A stretch of 64,000 nt of DNA. Source: Clostridiales bacterium (GTDB lineage: Bacteria; Bacillota; Peptococcia; DRI-13; UBA5745). The DNA lies in NCBI GenBank assembly GCA_009782505.1, contig WRIW01000006.1, positions 1 to 64,000 on the forward strand, given 5' to 3'. This document shows, piece by piece, positions 1 through 9,471 of this stretch; within the stretch, counting starts at the first letter, position 1; the number at the start of each line of letters is the position of its first letter. The position numbers were made by a program, and so were the translations under genes. The notes beneath the pieces were generated by a model that was not told the DNA's origin, made no database searches, and saw only the letters and a program-made list of their open reading frames with translations.

Positions 1-176
1 CGGGCAAGCCACGCGGTCATAAGAACGGCTAAAAGGTAAACGACCACGATGTTTGTATCTGGAAAGTCAATATAGCGGAATAAATATCCTATCCCGGAAG
101 CAATAAGAAAAATCGCCGTCATAATTATGGCGCGATACAAATTCTTCGTTCTGTTTACATTTTTATTGATTATCAT
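1..176 (-). CDS. N-terminal part of a KdpD/DUF4118-like membrane sensor protein, cut by window edge
   Basis: Manual minus-strand translation from ATG at 176: MIINKNVNRTKNLYRAIIMTAIFLIASGIGYLFRYIDFPDTNIVVVYLLAVLMTAWLAR, typical of DUF4118 membrane segments; not in ORF track because it is open at the edge. Confidence 0.6.
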   Translation of the reverse strand, partial: MIINKNVNRTKNLYRAIIMTAIFLIASGIGYLFRYIDFPDTNIVVVYLLAVLMTAWLA

Positions 177-261
177 AATACCTGTATTCTGCGTTCTGAA
201 ATGCCATGCCGATAGACATTATGACGCAATTATTCCGACTGATATAGTTACCCTTAATCCG

Positions 262-1044
262 TCAGTTCATGCTGCTGAAAATCAGGATGCCGGCCGCAAC
301 CGCCGCGTTCAGGGATTCCGCTTCCTCCGCCAGGGGGATGAACACGCGTTCGCCCACTTCCTCCGCCACTACGCTTAGCAGCCCGCGGGCTTCATTTCCT
401 ATGCACAGCAAGGTTTTGTCCGGCCACTTCATCTGCCGGTAGTCTACGCCGCCCCCCGCCTCGGCGGCTACCGTCGTATAGCCATGATCAAGCGCCCATC
501 TGGCCGCACCGGACCAGGTCATATCGGTAAACACCGGCAGGCGATATATCCCGCCCATGGAAGCCCGCACGCATTTTCCATTGAAAGGGTCTGTGGTGCC
601 GGCGAGACAGATCAGGCCGCTTCCCCCCGCCGCCCAAAGGGTGCGCAGCACGCTGCCCAGGTTGCCGGGGTCCTGTATCCCGTCCGCCAGCACGACCACG
701 CCCCTCTCCGGGGCGAAATCCCGGATGGATAAACGCCGCTGCCCGCATACGCAGACGATGCCCTGAGGCGTCTCCGTCTCCGCCAGGGAGTTTAGCACCT
801 TGGCGGTGACCTGAAAGAATCGCCGTGTCTCCGCGGATAAGGCTTTCAGCAGCTCCGCCCCTCTGTCCGTATCCCCGAATGTCTCATGGTAGTACACTTC
901 CTGTACGGAACCGGCTTTAGCCGCCTCTTCCGCCAGGCGCAATCCCTCCGCCAGAAATAACCCTCTCTCCTCGCGGAATTTTTTTTGCTGAAGCTTCCTC
1001 GCCTCGGCTACCCACTGGTTCTGCGCTGATGTGATGATTTCCAT
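262..1044 (-). CDS. TrmH/SpoU family RNA 2'-O-methyltransferase
   Basis: 260 aa; SpoU motifs such as VLADGIQDPGNLGSVLRTLWAAGG, CIGNEARGLL and IPLAEEAESLNAAVAAGILIF. Confidence 0.92.
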   Translation of the reverse strand: MEIITSAQNQWVAEARKLQQKKFREERGLFLAEGLRLAEEAAKAGSVQEVYYHETFGDTDRGAELLKALSAETRRFFQVTAKVLNSLAETETPQGIVCVCGQRRLSIRDFAPERGVVVLADGIQDPGNLGSVLRTLWAAGGSGLICLAGTTDPFNGKCVRASMGGIYRLPVFTDMTWSGAARWALDHGYTTVAAEAGGGVDYRQMKWPDKTLLCIGNEARGLLSVVAEEVGERVFIPLAEEAESLNAAVAAGILIFSSMN

Positions 1045-1098
1045 GTTGCCTCCGTCCTTGTACGGGCCTGACCATTCCGCGTCTTCAGGTTAGCCCAT

Positions 1099-1130
1099 AA
1101 AAAAGACGCGGGGTACGTCTACTCCGCGTC
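1099..1130 (-). terminator. Rho-independent terminator of infC-rpmI-rplT
   Basis: Minus strand GACGCGG-loop-CCGCGTC followed by TTTTTT, just after rplT. Confidence 0.8.
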
Positions 1131-1145
1131 CGTGGATTTTCTTCT

Positions 1146-1499
1146 TTATAAACTAGTTTTCGCCAGCTCCACCAGTTGGCTGAATCCCTGGGCGTCATGG
1201 ATGGCCAGCTCGGAGAGCATCTTACGGTTGACCTCGACGCCGGCTTTATTTAAACCGTTTATGAAACGGCTATAGCTCATCCCGTTCATCCTCGCCGCGG
1301 CGTTGATCCTGGTGATCCACAGCTTGCGGAAATCGCCTTTTCTATCTTTACGGTGGGCATAGGAGTACGCCAGGGAATGCATGACCTGCTCGTGGGCAGG
1401 CCTGTACAGCTTGGATTTCGCTCCCCGGTAGCCTCTTGCCAGCTTTAATACCTTTACATGCCTCTGATGGGCGCGGCTGCCGCCTTTTACTCTAGTCAT
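1146..1499 (-). CDS. rplT: 50S ribosomal protein L20
   Basis: 117 aa [33 protein letters not shown]..., classic L20. Confidence 0.98.
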   Translation of the reverse strand: MTRVKGGSRAHQRHVKVLKLARGYRGAKSKLYRPAHEQVMHSLAYSYAHRKDRKGDFRKLWITRINAAARMNGMSYSRFINGLNKAGVEVNRKMLSELAIHDAQGFSQLVELAKTSL

Positions 1500-1508
1500 C
1501 GTGTATTA

Positions 1509-1640
1509 TCCTCCTCTTACTTGTCTTTTTCGCTTCCGGCTTCGCCCGCTTCGTCGAACTATTCAGTCATGTACCCGATGTACACTCCCTCATACTTCTC
1601 CTTGCTTGCCTTGCCACAAGCGAAAAATCCTGCGTAACTT
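1509..1640 (-). repeat. Family A palindromic intercistronic repeat (between rpmI and rplT)
   Basis: Shares TTTCGCTTCCGGC...CCGCTTCGTCG...GTACCCGATGTACACTCCCTC...CTTGCTTGCCTTGCCACAAGCGAAAAATCCTGCGTAACTT with other copies; arms TTTTTCGCTT/AAGCGAAAAA. Confidence 0.8.
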
Positions 1641-1645
1641 GATTC

Positions 1646-1843
1646 TTACTTGTACGGGATCAGCTGAGCTACGCGGGCGGCGTCGCCTTTGTCCATGATA
1701 GCTGCCTTGCGCAGGTTCCTCTTTCTCTTTTGGGTCTTTTTCGTCAGGATATGACTGGTATAGGCGTGGTTTCTGCGGATCTTGCCGCTGCCGGTCTTGC
1801 TGAACCGCTTCGCCGCGCCCCTGTGGGTCTTGATCTTTGGCAT
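1646..1843 (-). CDS. rpmI: 50S ribosomal protein L35
   Basis: 65 aa [36 protein letters not shown]. Confidence 0.97.
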   Translation of the reverse strand: MPKIKTHRGAAKRFSKTGSGKIRRNHAYTSHILTKKTQKRKRNLRKAAIMDKGDAARVAQLIPYK

Positions 1844-1857
1844 GGGATAACTCCTCT

Positions 1858-2373
1858 CTAGTTTGGTTTCGGTGAGATAATGATACTCATGTTCCTTCCT
1901 TCAAGCTTGGCGCCCCGCTCGATGTTGCCCTGTTCGCTGACCACGCCGGCGACCCGGTCAAGGAGCTCTTTGCCAAGCTGTTGATGGGACATCTCCCGTC
2001 CGCGGAACATGATGGTGACTTTGACTTTGTCTCCTTCTTCAAGAAAACGGATGGCATTGCGAATTTTCGTTTGAAAATCATTGTCCTCGATGTTGGGGCG
2101 CAGCTTCACTTCCTTGATGCTGATGATGTGCTGCTTCTTCCGGGCTTCCCTTTCCCGCTTGCTCTGCTCGTACTTATACCGGCCCACGTCCATGATCTTG
2201 CACACGGGCGGCTTCGCGGCGGGGGCTACCTCTACCAGATCCAGCCCGCTTTCCAACGCGATTTGCATAGCATCCCTGGGGGACATGATTCCCAGTTGTT
2301 CTCCGGTCTCACCGACCAGGCGAATTTCTCGGGTCTTGATTTCATCATTGACCCTGAAGCCATCTTTACTGAT
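1858..2373 (-). CDS. infC: Translation initiation factor IF-3, probable non-AUG (ATC) start
   Basis: [28 protein letters not shown]... is IF-3; GGAGGTG lies 6 nt upstream of ATC at 2373. Listed ORF start at 2457 lies upstream of the leader terminator. Confidence 0.9.
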   Translation of the reverse strand: MSKDGFRVNDEIKTREIRLVGETGEQLGIMSPRDAMQIALESGLDLVEVAPAAKPPVCKIMDVGRYKYEQSKREREARKKQHIISIKEVKLRPNIEDNDFQTKIRNAIRFLEEGDKVKVTIMFRGREMSHQQLGKELLDRVAGVVSEQGNIERGAKLEGRNMSIIISPKPN

Positions 2374-2410
2374 ATGTTTCACCTCCATAAATGAATAAGA
2401 TTTGGTTTGT

Positions 2411-2545
2411 GAATAAAGAAAAGCGGAGAAACTCCGCTTTTCATGGCATAACAACACCTGGTTGTATCCTTGTTTACCTGTACGACTTATCGCAAGGTGA
2501 GAAGCGGACGGCTTCTACTTGATGTCGCGGCTGACGCGCTTCCTT
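2411..2545 (-). promoter_or_regulatory. infC/L20-type leader with attenuator terminator hairpin
   Basis: Minus-strand GAAAAGCGGAG-TTT-CTCCGCTTTTC-TTTATT hairpin at 2411-2442 preceded by a leader containing CGCTTCTCACCTT. Confidence 0.75.
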
Positions 2546-2574
2546 AGTTTATGAAAAGAATCCGGTTTTGTCAA
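2546..2574 (-). promoter_or_regulatory. Sigma-A type promoter of infC operon
   Basis: TTGACA-17 nt-TAAACT on minus strand. Confidence 0.65.
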
Positions 2575-2614
2575 TACCGCATGATGTTTTTTTATGGCGG
2601 CAACCGCCGTAATT

Positions 2615-3250
2615 CTACATCAAATCGTCCGGATAGGCCAGCTCCGTGACAACCTCCCCCGTCTTCCCGTCAATGACCGTCATGACGAAGTAGACGTTCT
2701 GCCCCAGCATGAACTGATATTGCTCAAAGGGGTAGCAGAAGAAGTACAGCAGCTGGATAAGCAAGTCGTCGTTGTCGTAGTCCTCCACGTATAGTTGCAT
2801 GGAGCGCATATCGTCGGTATAGGTGATCTTCGTAAGATACCCGACCTCGGAGATGAAGTAGTCGATGTTGTAGTCCACATCCCCCCGGAAGGAGTTCATG
2901 AAGTTCTCCTGCAGCGCTTTGCTCATCGTTATCGTGACCGTATCGTCGGCATTCTTCACCGCGGCGATATAGTCGTTCACCTCGATGAACTCAGGGCTCA
3001 AGTCTACGCCCTCAAACATCTCCGCGGGAAATGTGATGGACACGCTGTCGCCGTGGTCGACGAGGTTTGGCTGCTCATCCAGCCAGGCGGGGCGGTTCGG
3101 GTTCGCGTCCTGCGGAGCAGGGCTGTGGGCGCTGCCGGGGCTGCTTTGGCCGCTGTCTGACCCGCCTTGAGGGCTTCCGCAAGCCGCGAAGGCCAGGACC
3201 AGCATGGCTGCGATACCAAGAGCTAAGATTTTATTCTTGATTATGCTCAT
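2615..3250 (-). CDS. Putative lipoprotein of unknown function
   Basis: 211 aa with lipobox-type signal MSIIKNKILALGIAAMLVLAFAACGS. Confidence 0.75.
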   Translation of the reverse strand: MSIIKNKILALGIAAMLVLAFAACGSPQGGSDSGQSSPGSAHSPAPQDANPNRPAWLDEQPNLVDHGDSVSITFPAEMFEGVDLSPEFIEVNDYIAAVKNADDTVTITMSKALQENFMNSFRGDVDYNIDYFISEVGYLTKITYTDDMRSMQLYVEDYDNDDLLIQLLYFFCYPFEQYQFMLGQNVYFVMTVIDGKTGEVVTELAYPDDLM

Positions 3251-5190
3251 TTGCCGTCCCTGTCCATTTCCATGAGTTCGAGGCTCCGCCCGGCTACTTC
3301 TTCCTTGAGTTTACGCTTGAACGCGAGGAAATTCACCGTGCCCTTGTCGCCCTTGCCTCTTATGCGCAAAGCCACGGCGCCCATGTCCTGCTCCTTGTCG
3401 CCCACCACCAGCATATACGGCGCGCGCTCGTTCTGGGCTTCCCTGATTTTAAAGCCTATCTTCTCGCTGCGCAAGTCGGCCTCCACGCGGAAGCCTTCCG
3501 CCTTGAGCTCCCTTGCCAGGAAGTCGGCGTACTTATGCTGCCTGTCGGTGATGGGCAGTATCTTGACCTGCACCGGCGCCAGCCAGGTGGGAAAAGCCGC
3601 CGCGAAATGCTCGGTGAGTATGGCGATGAAGCGTTCCAGGCTGCCGTAAGCGGTACGATGCACCATCACCGGCCTGTGCTTCTGCCCGTCTTCCCCCACA
3701 TAGGTCAAATCGAAGCGCTCGGGCATCTGGAAATCCAGCTGTATGGTGCCGCACTGCCATGTCCTGCCCAGGGAATCCTTCAGGTGGAAGTCGATCTTCG
3801 GCCCGTAGAAAGCCCCGTCGCCGGGATTGATGGCGTATTCGGCGCCCAGGGACTTCAGCGTATCCTCCAGAGTGGCTTCCGCCATCCGCCAGGTCTCTTC
3901 GTCCCCCAGATGCTGCTCGGGCATGGTGGACAGCTCGAGGCGGTAGTCGAAGCCAAACATTTTATAGATGGAATCGATGAGCCTGACTACACCGGCCACT
4001 TCCTCTGTGATCTGGGATGGCAGCATGTAGAGGTGGGCGTCGTCCTGGGTGAAGCAGCGCACCCGCATCAGCCCGTGGAGGGCGCCGGAGAGCTCATGCC
4101 TGTGGACCAGGCCCATCTCCCCCCAGCGCAGGGGGAAATCCCGATAACTGTGGAGCTCGCTATTGTAGATGAGCAGCGAACCCGGGCAGTTCATGGGCTT
4201 AATGGCATAGTCCTCTTCATCTATGACTGTGGTGTACATGTTGTCTTTATAATTGAACCAATGCCCGCTCCGCTCCCACAGCTCACGGTTGAGGATGACG
4301 GGCGTGCTTACTTCGTCGTAACCCCAGGCCCTGTGCACCTCGCGCCAGTACGCCATTAGCTCGTTTCGCAGGATCATCCCCTTGGGGTAGAAGAAGGGGA
4401 AACCGGGGCCTTCGTCTTTGATGGTGAAAAGCTTCAGCTCCTGCCCAAGCTTGCGGTGATCGCGCTTCTTCGCTTCCTCTATCCTGTCCAGATGCTCCTG
4501 AAGCTCCTGCTTCGAGAAGAAAGCGGTGGCGTATATGCGCTGCAGCATTTTGTTTCTCTCGCTGCCCCTCCAGTATGCGCCGGCCAGGGACATGAGCTTA
4601 TATGCCTTGATGTATCCGGTGGAGGGCACATGGGGCCCCGCGCAGAGATCCGTGAAATCCCCCTGCCTGTAGAAGCTGATCTCCGCGTCTTCATCCAGAT
4701 CGCCGATCAGCTCCACTTTATAGGTCTCGCCCTTATCCCGGAAGAATTTCAGCGCGTCCTCCCGGCCCATGGTGAAACGCTCCAGGGGGATGTTCTCTTT
4801 GATGATTCTCCCCATTTCGGCGGATATGGCTTCCATAGCTTCGGGGTCGAAAGGCTTCTCCGGGTCAAAGTCATAGTAGAAACCGTCCTCGATGGACGGC
4901 CCGATGGCAAGCTTCGTGCCGGGGTACAACCGCAGCGCCGCCTGGGCCATGATGTGGGAGCAGGTATGGCGGTAGGCGTCCCTGCCTTCTTCATCTTCGA
5001 AGGTAAATATTTCCACTTCCCCGTCTTCCATGACAGGTTCGTTCAGCTCGGTCACCTTGCCGTTTACCTTGCCCAGCAGCGCGGCTTTCTTCAAATCGCG
5101 ATCCAGCTCCCCGGCCATGGCTATCAACGTAGTGCCTTGGGGAAACTCCATGGATTTGTCGCGGTTTTTCCACTGAATATGAATGTTCAT
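3247..5190 (-). CDS. thrS: Threonyl-tRNA synthetase
   Basis: TGS domain plus class II catalytic motifs (MNCPGSLLIYNSELHSYRDFPLRWGEMGLVHRHELSGALHGL); start at ATG 5190 preceded by AAGGAGG. Confidence 0.97.
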   Translation of the reverse strand: MNIHIQWKNRDKSMEFPQGTTLIAMAGELDRDLKKAALLGKVNGKVTELNEPVMEDGEVEIFTFEDEEGRDAYRHTCSHIMAQAALRLYPGTKLAIGPSIEDGFYYDFDPEKPFDPEAMEAISAEMGRIIKENIPLERFTMGREDALKFFRDKGETYKVELIGDLDEDAEISFYRQGDFTDLCAGPHVPSTGYIKAYKLMSLAGAYWRGSERNKMLQRIYATAFFSKQELQEHLDRIEEAKKRDHRKLGQELKLFTIKDEGPGFPFFYPKGMILRNELMAYWREVHRAWGYDEVSTPVILNRELWERSGHWFNYKDNMYTTVIDEEDYAIKPMNCPGSLLIYNSELHSYRDFPLRWGEMGLVHRHELSGALHGLMRVRCFTQDDAHLYMLPSQITEEVAGVVRLIDSIYKMFGFDYRLELSTMPEQHLGDEETWRMAEATLEDTLKSLGAEYAINPGDGAFYGPKIDFHLKDSLGRTWQCGTIQLDFQMPERFDLTYVGEDGQKHRPVMVHRTAYGSLERFIAILTEHFAAAFPTWLAPVQVKILPITDRQHKYADFLARELKAEGFRVEADLRSEKIGFKIREAQNERAPYMLVVGDKEQDMGAVALRIRGKGDKGTVNFLAFKRKLKEEVAGRSLELMEMDRDGK

Positions 5191-5281
5191 AGCCTTTCCT
5201 CCTTTTAGGGTGCGGGGGTCAAACCCCTTGATAACCATTGCAGTATATAGCCGCCGCCGGCAAAAGTCAAGCCGGCAGCCA

Positions 5282-5310
5282 TTGACAAGGGCCCGCGTTA
5301 TGCATATGAT
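5282..5310 (+). promoter_or_regulatory. Sigma-A type promoter
   Basis: TTGACA-17 nt-TATGAT upstream of MBL gene. Confidence 0.65.
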
Positions 5311-5348
5311 AGAGCTTGTTTAACGATTCTACGCCGTCTGGAGGGCAT

Positions 5349-6332
5349 ATGCTTACTGAAGAAGTCGCCGCGAATATCTACCGCATACAAGTCACCCTGC
5401 CCAATAACCCCCTGAAGTACCTGAATAGCTACCTGATCAAGGACCCTGACGGCAGCCTCCTCATCGACACCGGTTTCCGTATGGACGAGTGCCGGGCTGA
5501 CCTTCTCGCCGGGCTGGCGGAGCTGGGCGAAAGCCCCGGGGGCGTGGATATCTTCCTCACCCATCTGCACGCGGATCATGTAGGGCTAGCCGCCGAGATC
5601 GTCGGCGAAGGCAGGACGATGATGATAGGCGAGACCGACAGGGACTGGCTGGTGGGTACGATCACTTCTCAGGAGAAGTGGAACAGAAACGCCGAAAAGT
5701 ATCTCGCCGCCGGCATGAGCAGGGAAGCCATCGACGAAATGCCCACCTTCAGCCCAGTCAGGGAAGCCGCCCCCATCATCCTCGGGGACTATGTGGGCGT
5801 CAGTGAAGGTTTCGTACTGGATATCGGCGGCTACCGCCTGCGCTGCGTCGAGACCCCCGGCCACACCCCGGGGCATATGTGCCTGTGGGACGAAGAGAAG
5901 CAGCTGATGTTCACCGGCGACCACGTATTGTTCGACATTACGCCGAATATCACCGTATGGGGCAATATGGACGATTCCCTGCGGTTCTACTTAGACTCCC
6001 TGAAAGCCGCGAAGCCTTACCCGGTCAAGACTGCGCTGCCCGGCCACCGCATGACCGGGGATTTCGCCAAGCGCATCGACGACTTGCTCAGCCATCACGA
6101 CAGGAGGCTGGAAGGGGTGCTGGATATCATCGGCGGCGCCCCCGGCTTATGCGGCGTAGATATAGCGAAGAGGATGAAGTGGAAGATCCGCGCGGATAGC
6201 TGGGAAGACTTCCCCGAAGCGCAAAAGATATTCGCCATCGGCGAATGCCTCTCCCACCTTGAGTACCTGCTGCGGGAAAAGAAAATCACCGCCCGCAAGG
6301 ACGGCGATGTGAACCATTATTACCTTATTTAA
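5349..6332 (+). CDS. MBL-fold metallohydrolase
   Basis: FLTHLHADHVGLAAEIV motif, TPGHTPGHMCLWD; start at ATG 5349 after GGAGGG. Confidence 0.9.
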   Translation: MLTEEVAANIYRIQVTLPNNPLKYLNSYLIKDPDGSLLIDTGFRMDECRADLLAGLAELGESPGGVDIFLTHLHADHVGLAAEIVGEGRTMMIGETDRDWLVGTITSQEKWNRNAEKYLAAGMSREAIDEMPTFSPVREAAPIILGDYVGVSEGFVLDIGGYRLRCVETPGHTPGHMCLWDEEKQLMFTGDHVLFDITPNITVWGNMDDSLRFYLDSLKAAKPYPVKTALPGHRMTGDFAKRIDDLLSHHDRRLEGVLDIIGGAPGLCGVDIAKRMKWKIRADSWEDFPEAQKIFAIGECLSHLEYLLREKKITARKDGDVNHYYLI

Positions 6333-6334
6333 CA

Positions 6335-6540
6335 TGGGGCGCTGCCCCATACCCCGTCTCTCCGCGAGGCAAAGCCCCGCTACGTTCCATAGGCTGTGCC
6401 TGTAGGCAACCTAAGGGTGGCATTTGTCACAGGCTTGCCTATGCTATGCATGCCCTATTCGGTTGGGCGCTGCCCCATACCCCGTCTCTCCGCGAGGCAA
6501 AGCCCCGCTACGCTCCATGGGCAACGCCTGTCGCTCATAC
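6335..6540. repeat. Family B GC-rich repeat, two partial copies
   Basis: GGGCGCTGCCCCATACCCCGTCTCTCCGCGAGGCAAAGCCCCGCTACG(T/C)TCCAT occurs twice and again near 61.9-62.2 kb. Confidence 0.85.
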
Positions 6541-7788
6541 CCCCGGCCTGACCGTCTTGGCGGCGGACCAACCCGCCAGCAGCCCCGATGACCAGGCCCA
6601 TTGGAGGTTGTACCCACCGCAGGGGCCGTCCACGTCCAGTATCTCTCCCGCGGCAAACAAGCCTGGTATGAGATTGGATTCCAGGTTGAGCGCGTTAAAC
6701 TGATTTAGATCCAGGCCGCCCAAAGTGATTTGGGCGTTTTGCCATCCCACGGGCCCTTCCACGGGGAAGGTCCAGCCCTTGATCAGCGCCGCCAGGGCGT
6801 CCAACTCGTCTTTGGTCAGGCTGCCGCAGTCCCTTTCCGCCGTATCAAGATTAGCCGTCTTCATCAGTTGCACGCCGACTATCCGCTGAAATATCCCGGT
6901 GAAGAACTCCTCCAGGGGCCTGCCGGACAAGCGCTCCGCCCTTTGCTGCAGCTCCGCGGTCAAATCGGGCAAAGTGAAATCGGGCAGCAGGTCGAGTGAG
7001 ACCAGGTTGCCTTTGCTGAACCGGGAAAGGTCAAATATGGATATACCGGATAAGCCAAACTCCCGGAAGAGTATCTCTCCCCTCTCCTGGGCCAGCAGTT
7101 TATCATGGCTATACAGGGAGGCTGTACCCGTCACCCGGAGCCCGTTCAACGAGGGCAAACCCAGCTCCCGCTGCTTACTCGTCGGGCACTTCAGCCCAGC
7201 CAGCCCCGGCGTCATGTCCGTGACCGTATGCCCGAGGCTCTCCGCCAGCTTGAAGCCGCTGCCGTCGCTGCCCAGCTGGGGAGCGGCTTTGCCTCCCGTG
7301 GCCAGGATGATGGTCTGGGCTTGGATCAGCCCCCCCGCGCAGGCGAGGTGAAAGGCTTTGTCCCAGTGTATGTTCATCACGGAGAAGTCCGTCTCCACGA
7401 CGACCCCTTTTTCCTCAAGCAGAAGGCGCAGTATGTCGAGCATGGAAGAAGACGTGCCGGAAGCCGGATAGAGGCGCCCGTCCTCTTCTTCCTCGGACAT
7501 GAGGCCGGACTTGGCGAACCGATCCACGATGTCTTCCGGCGAGCACGCGGCAAAAACCCTTCGCACAAAGTCGGGCCTGTTGTACGCCTTCGTGTCGATT
7601 TTCGTGTTGCTGTAGTTGCATCGCCCGTTCCCCGAGGCCAGGAGCTTGCGGCCCACCCGCTGCCCGGCTTCAAGGATGACGACCTTGCCGTCCGCGCCCA
7701 GCCTTGACGCCGCGCCTATGCCCGCCATCATGCCGGAAGCGCCGCCGCCGATGACTGCTACGTCGTAAATGATTTCAGGCTCCGTCAT
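6535..7788 (-). CDS. NAD(P)/FAD-dependent oxidoreductase, HI0933/BaiN-like
   Basis: IYDVAVIGGGASGMMAGIGAA, GRKLLASGNGRCNYSN, CGGYNLQWAWSSG. Confidence 0.88.
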   Translation of the reverse strand: MTEPEIIYDVAVIGGGASGMMAGIGAASRLGADGKVVILEAGQRVGRKLLASGNGRCNYSNTKIDTKAYNRPDFVRRVFAACSPEDIVDRFAKSGLMSEEEEDGRLYPASGTSSSMLDILRLLLEEKGVVVETDFSVMNIHWDKAFHLACAGGLIQAQTIILATGGKAAPQLGSDGSGFKLAESLGHTVTDMTPGLAGLKCPTSKQRELGLPSLNGLRVTGTASLYSHDKLLAQERGEILFREFGLSGISIFDLSRFSKGNLVSLDLLPDFTLPDLTAELQQRAERLSGRPLEEFFTGIFQRIVGVQLMKTANLDTAERDCGSLTKDELDALAALIKGWTFPVEGPVGWQNAQITLGGLDLNQFNALNLESNLIPGLFAAGEILDVDGPCGGYNLQWAWSSGLLAGWSAAKTVRPGV

Positions 7789-7816
7789 GCCCTGCCTACC
7801 CCTTTCTCTTTCGCCA

Positions 7817-8653
7817 TCAACCTATATCTACGGTGGTGAACCCAAATATCCGCTCCAAAGGCTCCCGTTCCTGCTCGCCTTTGTACATCTTGAGCCGGGC
7901 TTCCCAAGGGGTCATCCCCATGGCGAATCCCAGCTTGATGGACTGGACATTGGTTTCCGCCACGTCCATGTATACGCTTTCCGCTACCGTCTTCACCGCG
8001 AAGTGCCGTATCAGCTCTTCCGCCCGGTCGTAGTCGTCCGCGAAGACTGGTCCAAGCCGCCAGCCTTTGCGGCAGCGGCGCATGCAGCCCCAGCCCTTGA
8101 TCTCCCCTTCTTTCAGGACGCAAAGGCTGACCATGGCAGGCGTATCTAACCAGTTCTTGAGGAAAGGCGCCCTGGGCATACCAAAGAAAGCGGCGTCGTA
8201 CTCCACCAGTCGACGGAAGTCGATGTCCTGGGCGGAGTAGATATCGTCGCTTACCCTGCCTTCCGCAAATATGCTGCCGCCGTAGCGGATGACATTGCAT
8301 ATACCGTAGAAGCCGTAGGATTCGTAGAACTCCTTGCCCTCGGGCAAACCATTGATCCGGATGCGCTTGTCCCCCGCCGCCTCCATGGCGTGCTCCCAGA
8401 GGGTCCTGCCTATGCCCCGGCCCCGGTAGGGGGGAAGCACGAAATGGTTTCCGATGACGGCTAAGCGGTCGTCGTAGCCGACGACGGAGACGCCCCCCGC
8501 CATGCCGCCGTCCACCTCCGCCAGAAAGAAGCCGTCGGGGTCGGCCTGGTAAAACGCCACGCCGTCGTACAAACCGGGGTTCCAGCCTTCTTTGTAGGCT
8601 ACCTCCATGGGGAAGACCATTTCCTGGAGGGAAAGGTTTCGGATCGTCAGCAT
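7817..8653 (-). CDS. GNAT family N-acetyltransferase
   Basis: VLPPYRGRGIGRTLWEHAM acetyl-CoA binding motif. Confidence 0.85.
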   Translation of the reverse strand: MLTIRNLSLQEMVFPMEVAYKEGWNPGLYDGVAFYQADPDGFFLAEVDGGMAGGVSVVGYDDRLAVIGNHFVLPPYRGRGIGRTLWEHAMEAAGDKRIRINGLPEGKEFYESYGFYGICNVIRYGGSIFAEGRVSDDIYSAQDIDFRRLVEYDAAFFGMPRAPFLKNWLDTPAMVSLCVLKEGEIKGWGCMRRCRKGWRLGPVFADDYDRAEELIRHFAVKTVAESVYMDVAETNVQSIKLGFAMGMTPWEARLKMYKGEQEREPLERIFGFTTVDIG

Positions 8654-8774
8654 GTCTCGCCCACCTCAGTTATCGATTTCCATATATATACTATTAAACA
8701 AATGTATTCCTGTCAAGTATCGTTTCTGTTCACGGCGAGGCAGCAGTTCACGGGAGTGAACTCTTGCCCATCCG

Positions 8775-9101
8775 TCAGCTTTCCGTGTCGGTCTGCTTTA
8801 CCGGCTTCAGGTTGCCGGTCTTTTTTCTGCGCTCTTCCAGCAGTTCGTACAGTTCTTCGAGCCCCAGCCCCGTTTGCGCCATGAGCACCAGCACATGGTA
8901 GATGAGATCCCCTATCTCTGCCTTCAGCTCCTCGTTGCTCCCGTTTTTCGCGGCGATGATCACCTCGGACAGCTCTTCCCCGCATTTCTTCAGTATCTTG
9001 TCCAGCCCCTGCTCAAAGAGGTAGCTGGTATAGGAGCCTTCCCCGGGGTTCGCCTTGCGGTCTAAGACCACTTCATATAGTTCGTCGATCACTTTACTCA
9101 T
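8775..9101 (-). CDS. hisE: Phosphoribosyl-ATP diphosphatase
   Basis: NPGEGSYTSYLFEQGLDKILKKCGEELSEVIIAAKN; his operon context. Confidence 0.95.
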   Translation of the reverse strand: MSKVIDELYEVVLDRKANPGEGSYTSYLFEQGLDKILKKCGEELSEVIIAAKNGSNEELKAEIGDLIYHVLVLMAQTGLGLEELYELLEERRKKTGNLKPVKQTDTES

Positions 9102-9120
9102 AAATCATACGCCTCGCTTA

Positions 9121-9471
9121 TTATCCCAGGATCGGATTGAAGAAACAGCTGTGGCTGCCCGTATGGCAGGCAGGCCCGGTCTGCTCCACGCGGATGAGCA
9201 GCGTGTCTTTGTCGCAGTCCCCGGCGATGGAGACGACTTTCTGCACATGACCCGAGGTCTCGCCCTTATGCCAGAGCGCCGCCCTGGAGCGGCTGTAGAA
9301 CCAGGTGTACCCGCTCTCCACGGTTTTCTCCAGGCTTTCCCGGTTCATATACGCCAGCATCAGCACTTCCCCCGTGCCATCCTCCACGACGATGGCGGGG
9401 ATCAGCTCCCCCTTCTGAAAGTACTCGTCATACATTTCCGCTTCGCCCCCATCATTCAGCCGGCGCTTCAT
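9121..9471 (-). CDS. hisI: Phosphoribosyl-AMP cyclohydrolase
   Basis: [41 protein letters not shown]-terminal CHTGSHSCF. Confidence 0.95.
   Translation of the reverse strand: MKRRLNDGGEAEMYDEYFQKGELIPAIVVEDGTGEVLMLAYMNRESLEKTVESGYTWFYSRSRAALWHKGETSGHVQKVVSIAGDCDKDTLLIRVEQTGPACHTGSHSCFFNPILG

Noticed and set aside
3535-5208. Plus-strand ORFs (274 and 250 aa) within thrS
   Set aside because: Antisense to a confidently identified thrS; no homology recognised.
5191-5300. T-box leader upstream of thrS
   Set aside because: Spacer to the divergent gene is too short and lacks a T-box-like motif and terminator pair.
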